From the NCBI RefSeq assembly GCF_008033235.1, contig NZ_CP042432.1:1116001-1180000 (forward strand): a stretch of 64,000 bases of DNA, read 5' to 3'. Positions within the stretch are counted from its first letter, which is position 1; the number at the start of each line of letters is the position of its first letter. The translations under genes and the position numbers were made by a program. Source of the stretch: Anseongella ginsenosidimutans (GTDB taxonomy: Bacteria; Bacteroidota; Bacteroidia; Sphingobacteriales; Sphingobacteriaceae). The notes beneath the pieces are model-generated. The model was not told where the DNA came from, did not search any database, and saw only the letters and a list, made by a program, of their open reading frames with translations. This document shows, one piece after another, positions 9,071 to 18,570 of the stretch.

Positions 9071-10561
9071 ATGATTACAGTCATACTATTATTATTCCCT
9101 GTGCTGGCATGTTTGCTTACCCTGGCATTCCCGCCTGCAAAAGCGAAATATGCCGCGTTGACATTTTCCGTGGTGGAGCTGCTGCTGGTTGGCTATGCCT
9201 GGATCAATGCCCTGCCCACGGGCGAATACCAGTTCCTGGCCGACATCCCCTGGGTTTCAAGCCTCGGGATCAGCTTCAAGCTGGGCATGGACGGGATCAG
9301 CCTGATGATGGTGCTGCTGACCGCTCTTCTGGTGCCCCTGGTCGTCCTTTCCACTTTCCAGCGGGAGATCCGCAAGCCAGCCATATTTTATGCCCTGATC
9401 CTGTTTATGCAGGCCGGCCTTACCGGCGTATTTGTGGCTCTTGACGCCTTCCTGTTCTATATTGCCTGGGAAGCCGCACTCATTCCAATTTATTTTATTG
9501 CCGCCTTATGGGGCGGTGAAAACCGGGTAAAGGCTACTTTCAAATTTTTGATCTATACGATCGCGGGCAGCTTTTTTATGCTGGTAGGCATTATCTATCT
9601 GTACCTGCAAACACCGGGCAGCCATACTTTTGATATTACCGCCTTTTATGCGCTTAACCTGGATTACCAGCAGCAGGTATGGGTCTTTTTCGCATTCTTC
9701 ATTGCTTTTGCCATAAAGATGCCGCTTTTTCCCTTTCATACCTGGCAGCCTGACACATATGCAGCGGCGCCTACCGCAGGAACCATGCTGCTGGCGGCCA
9801 TTATGCTGAAAATGGGTATTTACGGAGTGATCCGGTGGATCCTTCCGGTAGTACCGGCGGCCGTATTCAACTGGGCCGACGTCATTATTACGCTCGCCGT
9901 GACCGGGATCATTTATGCTTCGGTGATTGCCTTCCGGCAGAAAGACATTAAACGCCTCATTGCCTACTCATCCATTGCGCACGTGGGGTTGATCGCAGCG
10001 GGGTTATTCACCCTGAACGAACAGGCTATGCAGGGCGCCATGATCCAGATGCTCAACCACGGCATTAACGTGCTGGGCTTGTTCTTTATCGTGGATATTG
10101 TGTTTAACCGTACCGGGACTTATGACCGGGCTGCGCTGGGAGGTATTGTACACCAGGCCCCGGTGCTGGCCGTATGTTTTATGATCGTGCTGCTGGGCAG
10201 CGTAGCCCTGCCGCTTACCAATGGTTTCGTAGGGGAATTCTTATTGCTTAGCGGTATTTTCAGTTATAGTGTTTTGTTCGCGGTTCTGGCTGGCCTTACG
10301 GTCATTTTCAGCTCGGTTTATATGTTCCGCCTGTATAAAGATTCCATGCTGGGTATTTCCAATGACATAACTTCGGGATTCAGGGACATCCGGGGTTCTG
10401 AAAGGATCGTGTTATTCGTGGTGGCGGGCCTTGTAATTCTGATAGGGGTTTATCCCGCTCCCCTGCTTTCCCTCACGGAACATTCGGTAAGCCTGCTGCT
10501 TGACCAGGTGAACGCGAAGCTGGTTAATTTTCAAATGCTCTCGGATAATTTGTTACCATAA
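9071..10561 (+). CDS. nuoM: NADH-quinone oxidoreductase subunit M
   Basis: Antiporter-like proton-pumping subunit of complex I, 496 residues. The helix-5 glutamate motif reads FYIAWEAALIPIYFI, and the conserved FAIKMPLFPFHTWQPDTYA region carries the pumping lysine and the HTW motif. It lies 9 bases after nuoL and abuts nuoN without a gap. Normal in length and motifs. Confidence 0.97.
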   Translation: MITVILLLFPVLACLLTLAFPPAKAKYAALTFSVVELLLVGYAWINALPTGEYQFLADIPWVSSLGISFKLGMDGISLMMVLLTALLVPLVVLSTFQREIRKPAIFYALILFMQAGLTGVFVALDAFLFYIAWEAALIPIYFIAALWGGENRVKATFKFLIYTIAGSFFMLVGIIYLYLQTPGSHTFDITAFYALNLDYQQQVWVFFAFFIAFAIKMPLFPFHTWQPDTYAAAPTAGTMLLAAIMLKMGIYGVIRWILPVVPAAVFNWADVIITLAVTGIIYASVIAFRQKDIKRLIAYSSIAHVGLIAAGLFTLNEQAMQGAMIQMLNHGINVLGLFFIVDIVFNRTGTYDRAALGGIVHQAPVLAVCFMIVLLGSVALPLTNGFVGEFLLLSGIFSYSVLFAVLAGLTVIFSSVYMFRLYKDSMLGISNDITSGFRDIRGSERIVLFVVAGLVILIGVYPAPLLSLTEHSVSLLLDQVNAKLVNFQMLSDNLLP

Positions 10562-11929
10562 ATGACGTCATTAATCATCGTATCGCTTTTAGCAGTTGCT
10601 GTATTGTACCTGGGCTTGTTCAAGTACAAAACCGCCCTGTTGCCGGTGTCGGTCACGGGATTGCTGGCTGCAGCGGCCATGGCGCTGCTTGACTGGAATC
10701 AGGAAAAGATGTATTTCAGCGAGATGATGCTGTTCGATAATTATGCCGTTGCCTTTTCCGTCCTGCTCATTCTTACCACGCTGCTCATCTTCGGCCTTTC
10801 CAGGAATTATTTTGAGAAGATCAGCGGTAATGTGGCCGAATATTACGCCATGTTACTTTTTGCCCTTGCCGGGGGCATTGTGATGGTTTCTTTTTACAAT
10901 ATGGCCATGCTCTTCATCGGCATTGAAATATTGTCCGTAAGCCTGTATGTGCTGGCCGGCATCCGCAGGAACGATCCTTCATCAAATGAGGCTTCGCTGA
11001 AATATTTTTTAATGGGCTCCTTTGCAACGGGTTTCCTCCTTTTCGGAATAGCCCTTATTTACGGCGCCACAGGTTCCTTTAACCTGGCTGCTATTGCCGC
11101 AAGCGATGCTCTTGAATCCGGCCTGTTCCGCTGCGGGGTACTCCTCATGCTGGTAGGGCTTTCCTTCAAGGTATCGGCTGCTCCTTTCCACTTCTGGACG
11201 CCGGATGTGTACCAGGGTTCTCCGGGCCTGGTGGCCATGTTCATGGCAACGGTCGTAAAAACTGCCGGCTTCGCCGCTTTCCTGCGCCTGTTCTCTATCG
11301 CCTTTCCCGATATTTCCGGCTTTTGGTCCGTTACGGTGGCGGTTTTATGCATACTCACCCTGTTTTCGGGCAATATAAGTGCTGTCTTTCAACAGAACTT
11401 CAAGCGGCTGCTGGCCTGGTCCAGCGTTTCGCATGCCGGCTACCTGCTGCTGGCCATCCTGGCAGTAGGCCTTTCAGCTTCTTCCGCTGTTTTGGTATAT
11501 ACCATTGCTTATTCGCTGGCCTCCGTGGCGGCTTTCGGAATTATGATTTTGGTGAGCAGGGAAAGAGGCAGCGATCACCTGGATAGCTTTAACGGGCTGT
11601 CGAAGAGCAATCCGTTCCTTGCTTTTACCTTAACGCTTGCGGTGTGTTCCCTGGCGGGAATTCCGCTGACCGCCGGCTTCTTCGGAAAATTTTACGTGTT
11701 TAAGGTAGCGCTTGAACAGGGATATACCTGGCTCGTGATCATTGCCGTTATCAATGCGATGATTGGTATTTATTATTACTTTAAAGTGGTGATTGCCATG
11801 TACATGAAGGAAAATGCCGCTGCCGCCGCAATTTCCGTGCAGCCAGGTCAACGCTGGGTGCTTTCCGTGGTAGTTATCCTTCTTTTCTTGTTTGGAATAT
11901 TCCCCGGATTAATCACCGATATTTTGTAG
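10562..11929 (+). CDS. nuoN: NADH-quinone oxidoreductase subunit N
   Basis: Third antiporter-like pumping subunit, 455 residues, last gene of the nuo operon. The helix-5 region reads FIGIEILSVSLYVLAG, and the lysine/PFHFWTPDVYQGSP region is conserved. The ATG immediately follows the nuoM TAA. Upper-C-terminal helices match the family. No obvious terminator hairpin is seen in the 43 bases before dedA, so read-through is possible. Confidence 0.96.
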   Translation: MTSLIIVSLLAVAVLYLGLFKYKTALLPVSVTGLLAAAAMALLDWNQEKMYFSEMMLFDNYAVAFSVLLILTTLLIFGLSRNYFEKISGNVAEYYAMLLFALAGGIVMVSFYNMAMLFIGIEILSVSLYVLAGIRRNDPSSNEASLKYFLMGSFATGFLLFGIALIYGATGSFNLAAIAASDALESGLFRCGVLLMLVGLSFKVSAAPFHFWTPDVYQGSPGLVAMFMATVVKTAGFAAFLRLFSIAFPDISGFWSVTVAVLCILTLFSGNISAVFQQNFKRLLAWSSVSHAGYLLLAILAVGLSASSAVLVYTIAYSLASVAAFGIMILVSRERGSDHLDSFNGLSKSNPFLAFTLTLAVCSLAGIPLTAGFFGKFYVFKVALEQGYTWLVIIAVINAMIGIYYYFKVVIAMYMKENAAAAAISVQPGQRWVLSVVVILLFLFGIFPGLITDIL

Positions 11930-11972
11930 GCGGCCTCTTTTTTGTTTATTATTGTGAAATCAAGAAAAGCCG

Positions 11973-12676
11973 ATGCGGGAAATCTGGGAATTTATTCAGC
12001 AACTTATTCATCCTCTCGAACTGCTTCAAAGTATGGGGCCGTTTGCATTGGCGGTGCTTTTGCTGATTATTTTCGCGGAGACTGGCCTTTTTTTCGGTTT
12101 TTTCCTGCCGGGTGATTCGCTGCTTTTTGTTTCCGGCATGCTTTGCGCGGAAGGTTCCCTGGTTGAAGGAAACGTAACCCTGCTAATCCTGCTGATCTCA
12201 ATCGCCGCTATTCTGGGCGATTTTGTCGGGTATTGGTTTGGCCGCAAAACGGGGCCGGTTATCTTCAAACGGGACGATACATTTTTTTTCCGGAAGAAAT
12301 ACGTGCTTCAGGCCAAGGACTTTTACGACCGGTACGGCGGCTTTGCCATTGTGGCCGGTCGCTTTTTGCCTATAATTCGTACCTTTGCTCCTATTGTTGC
12401 TGGAGTGGTAGGCCTTGATTTCAAAAGGTTTGTATTTTTAATATTTTCGGAGCAATTATCTGGGCTACTTCAATGACTCTTGCAGGATTTTTCCTGGGAA
12501 GAATTGAGTTTGTACAGAAGAACCTGGAACCTATTATTGTCGGCATCATCGTCCTGAGTATGATTCCATTGTTCAGGACCTTTTTGAAGGAGCGCAAACG
12601 TAAAAGAGAATTGGAAAAGGACATTGCAGCAGCTGAGAAAGAGAAAGAACAATCAGAACTAAAGGAGTTTCATTAA
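11973..12676 (+). pseudogene. DedA family membrane protein, split by a frameshift
   Basis: DedA/SNARE-associated family membrane protein, thought to act in phospholipid flipping and envelope homeostasis. The first frame gives 167 residues with the ETGLFFGFFLPGDSLLF and GRFLPIIRTFAPIVAG motifs, then goes out of frame at the T5 run 12435-12439. Adding one T restores the expected sequence (VFFNIFGAIIWATSMTLAGF) and joins the second frame, which runs to 12676 and ends in a charged tail. The repaired protein would be about 234 residues, normal for DedA. The break is either a real mutation or a homopolymer sequencing error. The ppa gene follows after 4 bases. Confidence 0.85.
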
Positions 12677-12680
12677 AAAT

Positions 12681-13217
12681 ATGGACGCAGACCCATGGCA
12701 TTCGGTTGAACCGGGCCCGGAATCCCCCCGGGTGGTGAATGCCCTAATAGAAATACCCAAGGGCTCGAAAGCCAAATACGAAGTCGATAAGAAAAGCGGC
12801 TTGCTGAAATTGGACAGAGTTCTTTTTTCATCCGTGATGTACCCGGCCAATTACGGCTTTATTCCGCAAACCTATTGCGACGATAAGGACCCTTTGGATA
12901 TCCTGGTATTATGTTCCCAGTCGCTGGTCCCCCTGTGCCTGGTGGAAGCCAAAGTCATAGGCGTAATGCATATGGTGGACGATGATGAAAAGGACGATAA
13001 GATCATTGCGGTGGCCAATCACGATATGTCGGTAAATTATATTAACGACCTGTCCGACCTCCCTCCTCATACCGAAAAGGAAATCATTCGCTTTTTTGAA
13101 GACTACAAAACGCTGGAGCATGGAAACGTGGTGGTAGAGGAGTTCCTGGGCCGCGAACACGCTTACCGGATCATCGAGGAAAGCTTGCAGCTTTACCTCG
13201 ATACTTTCAAAAGTTAA
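12681..13217 (+). CDS. ppa: Inorganic pyrophosphatase
   Basis: Soluble family I pyrophosphatase that hydrolyses PPi to phosphate and drives biosynthetic reactions. It has 178 residues. Visible motifs are the [14 protein letters not shown] stretch at residues 27-40, the YPANYGFIP segment and the metal-binding DDKDPLDIL signature (Asp67, Asp68, Asp70, Asp73). It sits 4 bases after the dedA end and 8 bases before the CNNM gene, suggesting one transcript. Confidence 0.96.
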   Translation: MDADPWHSVEPGPESPRVVNALIEIPKGSKAKYEVDKKSGLLKLDRVLFSSVMYPANYGFIPQTYCDDKDPLDILVLCSQSLVPLCLVEAKVIGVMHMVDDDEKDDKIIAVANHDMSVNYINDLSDLPPHTEKEIIRFFEDYKTLEHGNVVVEEFLGREHAYRIIEESLQLYLDTFKS

Positions 13218-13224
13218 GGGAAAG

Positions 13225-14541
13225 ATGGCCTTTGATATTATTCTGGCGGTTTTCCTTGTAATCCTGAACGGCTTCTTCGTTGCAGCGGAATTTGCTATTG
13301 TAAAAGTTCGCGCTTCGCAGATAGACCTCAAGATACAGGAAGGCGCCCGGGCGGCAAAAATAGCCAAACACATTACTACACACCTGGACGGCTACCTGGC
13401 GGCTACTCAGCTGGGAATTACCATTGCCAGTATTGGTCTTGGCTTTGTGGGTGAAAATGTAGGGGAGCAGATTCTTCTTTCCCTGTTTGGCGGCGTGTTA
13501 TCACCTGAAGAAGCTCATCGCTGGTCAGTGCCGGTCGCTTTTTTTCTGGTGACCATTCTACACATTGTTTTCGGCGAACTGGCGCCCAAATCCATTGCCA
13601 TACAACGGCCTATCAGCACCTCCATTGCTATAGCGCTGCCCCTGCAACTCTTTTATTATATTTTCAGGCCTATCGTATGGCTGCTGAACGGCTTTGCCAA
13701 CCTCATGCTGCGGATGATCGGGATCAAGCCTGTTACAGGCCGTGAAGTACATACGACCGAAGAGCTGCAGCTTTTGCTCGCACAGGGAATGGAGACCGGA
13801 GCCCTGGATTCCTCTGAACACGAACTTATACAGAACGTCTTCGATTTCAAGGATCGCATTGTGAAGAACATCATGGTGCCGCGCACGGAAATTTCGGCTA
13901 TTGATATCAATACTTCCTCTGAAGAGGTGTTGAATATTATCATTAACGAGCGGTATACGCGTTTCCCGGTCTTTGATAAGTCCATTGATAATATTGTTGG
14001 TATCATCCATGCCAAGGATGTACTGGTAAAGGTACGGGACGGGCAGGAAGTGGTGCCGGGCGAGATCATGCGCGAGCCTTATTTTACCCCCGAATCGAAA
14101 AACGTGAGCGACCTTTTGAAAGAATTGCAGCTAAAGAAAAATACCATGATGGCTGTGGTACTGGATGAATTCGGCGGCACCGCCGGCATGGTGACCCTGG
14201 AGGACATCGTGGAGGAACTGGTGGGCGAGATCCAGGATGAGTATGACGAAGAAAAGCCGGTGGTGGAGCAGGTGGACGAAAATGAATACCTGGTCAATGC
14301 ACTTGCGCCGATCACCGACGTCAACGAATTCCTTCCAGAGGAACTTCCCGAAGACGACGATTATGATACGGTAGCAGGATTGATGAACGTGATCTTTGAG
14401 AAGATCCCCGAAGTTGGCGAAACCAAGGATGCCTACGGTTATAATTTCACCATTCTCACTAAAATAAACCGGAAGGTCGAATCTGTCCGGTTATTGCGCC
14501 TGGAAGGCGACGAAGTCACTGAAAACAGTGAGGATGAATAG
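13225..14541 (+). CDS. CNNM/CorC-type transporter (DUF21, CBS pair, CorC_HlyC domain)
   Basis: Integral membrane protein of the HlyC/CorC/CNNM family, linked in characterised members to Mg2+ or Co2+ export; haemolysin is a historical label. It has 438 residues: DUF21 domain with about four hydrophobic segments (residues 1-190), a tandem CBS pair (about 205-330) containing VPRTEISAID and VLDEFGGTAGMVTLEDIVEE, and a C-terminal CorC_HlyC domain ending in an acidic tail. Substrate cannot be told from sequence. Confidence 0.93.
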   Translation: MAFDIILAVFLVILNGFFVAAEFAIVKVRASQIDLKIQEGARAAKIAKHITTHLDGYLAATQLGITIASIGLGFVGENVGEQILLSLFGGVLSPEEAHRWSVPVAFFLVTILHIVFGELAPKSIAIQRPISTSIAIALPLQLFYYIFRPIVWLLNGFANLMLRMIGIKPVTGREVHTTEELQLLLAQGMETGALDSSEHELIQNVFDFKDRIVKNIMVPRTEISAIDINTSSEEVLNIIINERYTRFPVFDKSIDNIVGIIHAKDVLVKVRDGQEVVPGEIMREPYFTPESKNVSDLLKELQLKKNTMMAVVLDEFGGTAGMVTLEDIVEELVGEIQDEYDEEKPVVEQVDENEYLVNALAPITDVNEFLPEELPEDDDYDTVAGLMNVIFEKIPEVGETKDAYGYNFTILTKINRKVESVRLLRLEGDEVTENSEDE

Positions 14542-14762
14542 TTGCTTTGCAACAGTTTATAGTTGCGGGTGTGGTTCAAGGTTTAAAGTTCAAGGTTCAA
14601 AGGTTGTAGTTTTGGTTTACAGTTTTTGTCTTGAGTTGGGGATTGTTGCTTCGCAACGGTTTATAGTTTATAGTTTATAGAGTTGGGAGTATTGTTGCTC
14701 GCAGCGGTTTATAGTTTTTTCCAGAGTTAGCGGTTCGCGAGTAAGGTTTAAAGGGTTTTTTT
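14541..14762. repeat. Hairpin-plus-tail intergenic repeats (REP-like)
   Basis: No gene in this spacer. Three units share a small hairpin followed by a GTTTATAGTTT tail: GTTGCTTTGCAAC at 14541-14553, GTTGCTTCGCAAC at 14645-14657 (a TTCG loop) and the diverged GTTGCTCGCAGC at 14694-14705. Between them are GTTTAAAGTTCAAGG-type tracts also found in the nuo spacers. The first unit overlaps the final base of the CNNM stop codon. They look like short dispersed extragenic repeats. Confidence 0.65.
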
Positions 14763-15491
14763 GTGCAGCTGTTTTATACGCCGGATATTGAGGAAGCGAA
14801 GGTTTATGCGCTGAATGAAGCGGAAAGCAGGCATTGCGTAAAAGTGCTGCGCCTGCAGGAAGGGGCCTTTGTGCAGCTGGTAGACGGGAAGGGTGGGTTT
14901 TATACAGCCCGTATTGCGAAAGCGGATCCGAAACATTGTGCGCTGGAGATTACGGCGGTTGAACGAGACTTCGGGAAGCGACCCTATCGCCTGCATATTG
15001 CCATTGCCCCTACCAAAAATACCGACCGTTTTGAGTGGTTCCTGGAAAAAGCGACCGAAGCGGGGATAGACGAGATCACTCCCCTGATCTGCGGACGCTC
15101 CGAACGCCGCGTTCTCCGTACTGACCGGCTGTTTAAACGCATTACCTCCGCCGTAAAACAGAGCCTTCGCGCCTATCACCCGGTTTTGAATGAACCGATC
15201 GACTTCGCTGATTTTATGAAAGGCCTGCCAGCCGTACCGGAAGGCGGGAAACCGGAAGTTTTGCGATGTATCGCGCATTGCGGCCATGGGCCTAAACATT
15301 CCCTGAAAGAAACCGCGCAGCCCGGCAGGGACGTCCTGGCGCTGATCGGGCCCGAAGGCGATTTTACGCCCGAAGAAGTAGCGGAGGCACTGCGCTGCGG
15401 TTTTATTCCGCTCGGGCTTGGAGAAACCCGCCTCCGCACCGAAACCGCCGGGCTGGCTGTTTGCTTTGAACTGAGCTTCCTGAACCGTTAA
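14763..15491 (+). CDS. rsmE: 16S rRNA (uracil(1498)-N(3))-methyltransferase
   Basis: SPOUT-class methyltransferase that modifies U1498 of 16S rRNA with S-adenosylmethionine. It has 242 residues from a GTG start giving MQLFYTPDIE. The N-terminal PUA-like region contains AESRHCVKVLRLQEG. The C-terminal trefoil-knot SAM site reads LIGPEGDFTPEE and LGLGETRLRTETAGL. The GTG start is chosen because the family usually begins this close to the first strand. It follows the repeat spacer. Confidence 0.95.
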   Translation: MQLFYTPDIEEAKVYALNEAESRHCVKVLRLQEGAFVQLVDGKGGFYTARIAKADPKHCALEITAVERDFGKRPYRLHIAIAPTKNTDRFEWFLEKATEAGIDEITPLICGRSERRVLRTDRLFKRITSAVKQSLRAYHPVLNEPIDFADFMKGLPAVPEGGKPEVLRCIAHCGHGPKHSLKETAQPGRDVLALIGPEGDFTPEEVAEALRCGFIPLGLGETRLRTETAGLAVCFELSFLNR

Positions 15492-15587
15492 CGTTGCGCG
15501 TTGCTGATCGCGCGCCCCGGTTGCTCTTTCCAGCCTTGTGCGCCCGGCCCATTTCTTATTTCCATTCAGGGCCTGTATCTTTATAAG

Positions 15588-16247
15588 ATGAAGCGATGGT
15601 TCCTACTGATGATTATGCTGGCCGGTATCGGCCTGACGTCCTTTGCTCCTCCTTCTTACCGGATGGCCCGGCTGAAATACAGCGGCGGCGGAGACTGGTA
15701 CGGCAGCCGGACGGCCCTTTCCAACCTTGCCGGCTACTGTAACCGGCAGGCAGGCATGAATTTTTATCCTGATGAAGCAATCGTGGAGCCGGGCAGCAGC
15801 GAGCTGTTCAACTACCCGTTTTTGTTCGCTACGGGGCACGGAAATATTGTTTTTTCGGAACAGGAAGCAGAGAACCTGCGGGCCTATCTTATTGGTGGGG
15901 GCTTCCTGCATATTTGCGACAATTACGGATTTGATACCTACATCCGCAGGGAAATGAAGAAGGTTTTCCCGGAGCTGGAGTTTACGGAGCTTCCTCCGTC
16001 TCACGAAGTATTTCACCAGCAATACGATTTTCCCAACGGCCTTCCTAAAATCCATGAGCATGATGGAAAGCGCCCCCAGGCTTTCGGCCTGATCTACGAG
16101 GGAAGGCTTGTCTGCTTTTACGATTATGAAACCGACCTGGGTAACGGTTGGGAAGACGCGGGTACATATCCGGATGATTCCCCCGCCAGCCGCGAGAAAG
16201 CCCTGCAGATGGGAGTAAACCTTGTCCGGTATGCCCTGATGAACTAG
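15588..16247 (+). CDS. DUF4159 domain protein, secreted
   Basis: Exported protein of unknown function matching the DUF4159 pattern common in Bacteroidota. It has 219 residues from the ATG at 15588, which gives a signal peptide (MKRWFLLMIMLAGIGLTSFA); a longer frame from 15501 lacks a signal and seems artificial. Readable family features are KYSGGGDWYGSRTALSNLA, the FATGHGNI stretch, GGGFLHICDNYG and a C-terminal MGVNLVRYAL. The fold may be glutamine-amidotransferase-like, but this is only inference. It precedes the biotin carrier gene by 17 bases. Confidence 0.85.
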   Translation: MKRWFLLMIMLAGIGLTSFAPPSYRMARLKYSGGGDWYGSRTALSNLAGYCNRQAGMNFYPDEAIVEPGSSELFNYPFLFATGHGNIVFSEQEAENLRAYLIGGGFLHICDNYGFDTYIRREMKKVFPELEFTELPPSHEVFHQQYDFPNGLPKIHEHDGKRPQAFGLIYEGRLVCFYDYETDLGNGWEDAGTYPDDSPASREKALQMGVNLVRYALMN

Positions 16248-16264
16248 TCCAGAACCAAAAATGT

Positions 16265-16774
16265 ATGAAGAGCTACGGGATAAGGATCAATGACCGCGAA
16301 GATTTCCAGGTGGAAGGGAAAAGCGGGGAATTTATGGTAAACGGCGAAACCTTTGCCCCGGACATAGTGATGCTCAGGGAAGGATGCTTCCACGTACTCT
16401 TTCGCGGCCGTTCCTATAATGTGGAGGTGTTGGCAAACGATCCTGCTTCCCGGAGCGGTCAGCTGAAAGTGAACGGGAACCTGTACGCGTTTTCAGCCAG
16501 GGACCGCTTTAATGACCTGCTCGAGAAAATGGGCATGGCCGGCGCCGCGGCTCAAAAGGTGAACGACCTCAAGGCCCCCATGCCCGGGCTGGTACTGAGG
16601 GTGCTGGCAAGCCCCGGGCAGGAGGTCAAAAAGGGCGACAGCCTGCTGGTGCTGGAGGCCATGAAAATGGAGAACATTATTAAGTCACCTGGTGATGGCA
16701 CCGTACAGGAAATAAGCGTGAAGGCCGGAGAGTCGGTGGAAAAGAACGAGGTGCTGATCCGGTTTATCGCCTGA
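16265..16774 (+). CDS. Biotin carboxyl carrier-type protein (stand-alone biotinyl domain)
   Basis: Biotin-attachment protein of 169 residues. The C-terminal domain has the biotinylation motif EAMKMEN with target Lys134, preceded by APMPGLVLRVLASPGQEVKKG. The N-terminal half resembles the part that precedes the biotinyl domain in acyl-CoA carboxylase biotin subunits of Bacteroidota (VNGNLYAF). No carboxylase or carboxyltransferase gene is adjacent, so the partner must be elsewhere. It could serve propionyl-/acetyl-CoA carboxylase or another biotin enzyme. Confidence 0.88.
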   Translation: MKSYGIRINDREDFQVEGKSGEFMVNGETFAPDIVMLREGCFHVLFRGRSYNVEVLANDPASRSGQLKVNGNLYAFSARDRFNDLLEKMGMAGAAAQKVNDLKAPMPGLVLRVLASPGQEVKKGDSLLVLEAMKMENIIKSPGDGTVQEISVKAGESVEKNEVLIRFIA

Positions 16775-16915
16775 TCCCGGAGAACTGCGGAGAAATCCGG
16801 GAAACCGCGGAGACCTCGTGGAAACCGCAGAGACTCCGGGAAACTACGGAAACCCGGGAAACTGCGGAACTCAGGAAACACCGGAGAGCCGCCGGGAACC
16901 CGGAGAAATCCGCCG
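16775..16915. repeat. Degenerate short-period GC-rich repeat between convergent genes
   Basis: The 141 bases between the biotin carrier gene and the convergent pspC gene are made almost entirely of degenerate GGAGAA / GGGAAACYGCGGAGA-like units with a period of roughly 11-15 bases. Neither strand has a plausible gene. No clear terminator hairpin with a T-tract is visible despite the convergent arrangement. Confidence 0.6.
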
Positions 16916-18565
16916 CTATCTTGCAGCCGTTGTATCGGCGGGAAGCTGCTCCGCCGGCTTTAATCCCTCGCCGGTCACTGTCCAGCGCTGAACCTTACTG
17001 AAATCCTGCGCGTATACTTCGTGGTTTTCCAATATCCTGCGCAGCTTTTTGTCGATGATCAACGTGCTGTTGGCCGGAAGCTGCAGGGTAAGTTCCACTT
17101 TCTGCGCCCTCCACAAGGCATTCCCAGCCAGGCTGAAATGTTCTCCGAAACGGAGTATTGAATCGCGCTGATCGAATTCATAACGGACGCTTTCGGCATT
17201 TTTAACGGCATCGTTAAAGTTTCCTCCCCTTGAATTGAATACCTGAACCAGCGCAGCGTTGCCGGTTACGCTTTGTTCAATCTTCAGATCCACTTCATAA
17301 AGGTCTTCGTCCCAGTCATCCCAGTCCTCGAAGTTATCATCATAATCCCTCCAGGAAGCGTGCTGATCCCTGTAAGGAGTAACCTCGAGCATGCGGCGGT
17401 GAACCGCACCCGTATCGGAAAGGCTGCCGCTTCTTCCCGCGCTTGTATATTCGTCCAGCTCCAGGCGCCAGGTAGCTTCTCCGGCCGGTTTCAGCTCCGT
17501 TATCTGCCTAATGGAAGCGCCCTGGCGGAAATCTGAAAGCGTGGAAGTGCCGTAATAGGCGGCAAACCCTAATGCGCCAAGCCATATGGCGAGCATTCCC
17601 AGCCCAATAGGAGCGTTCATTACATTGGTTTTTAAGAGAAGCCGCGCGCCCAGAAGCACAATAGCCAGGGCCGGAATACCTATAACCAGGGCGGCGCTGA
17701 TCACGAATCCCGTTTTAAATTGCGGATCCATGACATTGAAAGGAAAGCCTCCTGCCAGCTCGTTTTCGCTAAAACCGGAATAGCCAACTATACCAACTAC
17801 GGTAGAAATGAGCCAGATAGAGCCGAAAGCAATCAGCAATGCCGCGATGATGGGGAGTATTATTTTACCCAGGCCCCTGACTAACCGTACAACCAGGTCT
17901 ATCAGCTCGTTCACGAATCTTTTGAAGGATGCGGCATTGCCCGGGTTGCTGACTTCGTTCCTGATATGGTTGAAGGAGGCTTTTACGCCGGTCATTTCCT
18001 CATCAAAGGATTTGCGAAAATTGGATAAATGAAAGCGTTCTCCTTTCATGGCCATTTTCTCAGCCAGCGTCTTTGCCTGGGGCATTACCATCCAGAGGAT
18101 GATATAGACCAGCGCTACAATGCCGGAAGTAAAGATCGTGAGCAGCGCGGTGATGATCCGCAGCCATACCGGATCCCATCCGAAGTAATGGGAAAGGCCC
18201 GCACAAACGCCGCCGAGTTTCTTATCTTCCGGGTCGCGGAAAAGACGCCTGGGCGTTTCCGGCTCAGCGCTTGCGAAGCTTTCTTCTTCAGTTTCAGCGG
18301 CTTCCCCGAAATCACTTACCTGCCCTATCTGGGCAATGATGCCTTCCACGTCTTTCATGACGATCACTTCCCGGTTTCCTGCCTTCAGGATTTCCGAAAA
18401 CATTTCGGCAATACGGTTTTCGATATCGGTCACCACTTCCGTGTCCTCGGCGGACTTTGAAAAATACAGCTTGATCTCATGCATGTACTTTTTCAGGGCA
18501 TCGTAAGCATCTTCCTCTATATGGAAGACCATGCCGCTTATATTTATGTTGACAGTCTTGTTCAT
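16916..18565 (-). CDS. PspC domain membrane protein
   Basis: Envelope protein of 549 residues with a PspC domain at about 107-165 (KKLGGVCAGLSHYFGWDPVW followed by a transmembrane helix). A cytoplasmic N-terminal region of about 100 residues precedes it; four or more further hydrophobic segments lie around 220-355, followed by a long soluble C-terminal domain rich in Asp and Tyr, which is probably extracytoplasmic. PspC proteins elsewhere act in envelope stress, but this Bacteroidota form is not well characterised. It is co-transcribed with padR, which ends 5 bases upstream. Confidence 0.87.
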   Translation of the reverse strand: MNKTVNINISGMVFHIEEDAYDALKKYMHEIKLYFSKSAEDTEVVTDIENRIAEMFSEILKAGNREVIVMKDVEGIIAQIGQVSDFGEAAETEEESFASAEPETPRRLFRDPEDKKLGGVCAGLSHYFGWDPVWLRIITALLTIFTSGIVALVYIILWMVMPQAKTLAEKMAMKGERFHLSNFRKSFDEEMTGVKASFNHIRNEVSNPGNAASFKRFVNELIDLVVRLVRGLGKIILPIIAALLIAFGSIWLISTVVGIVGYSGFSENELAGGFPFNVMDPQFKTGFVISAALVIGIPALAIVLLGARLLLKTNVMNAPIGLGMLAIWLGALGFAAYYGTSTLSDFRQGASIRQITELKPAGEATWRLELDEYTSAGRSGSLSDTGAVHRRMLEVTPYRDQHASWRDYDDNFEDWDDWDEDLYEVDLKIEQSVTGNAALVQVFNSRGGNFNDAVKNAESVRYEFDQRDSILRFGEHFSLAGNALWRAQKVELTLQLPANSTLIIDKKLRRILENHEVYAQDFSKVQRWTVTGEGLKPAEQLPADTTAAR

Positions 18566-18570
18566 GCTAT

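Noticed and set aside
15501-15587. Longer N-terminus for the DUF4159 protein
   Set aside because: It would hide the clear signal peptide that begins at 15588.
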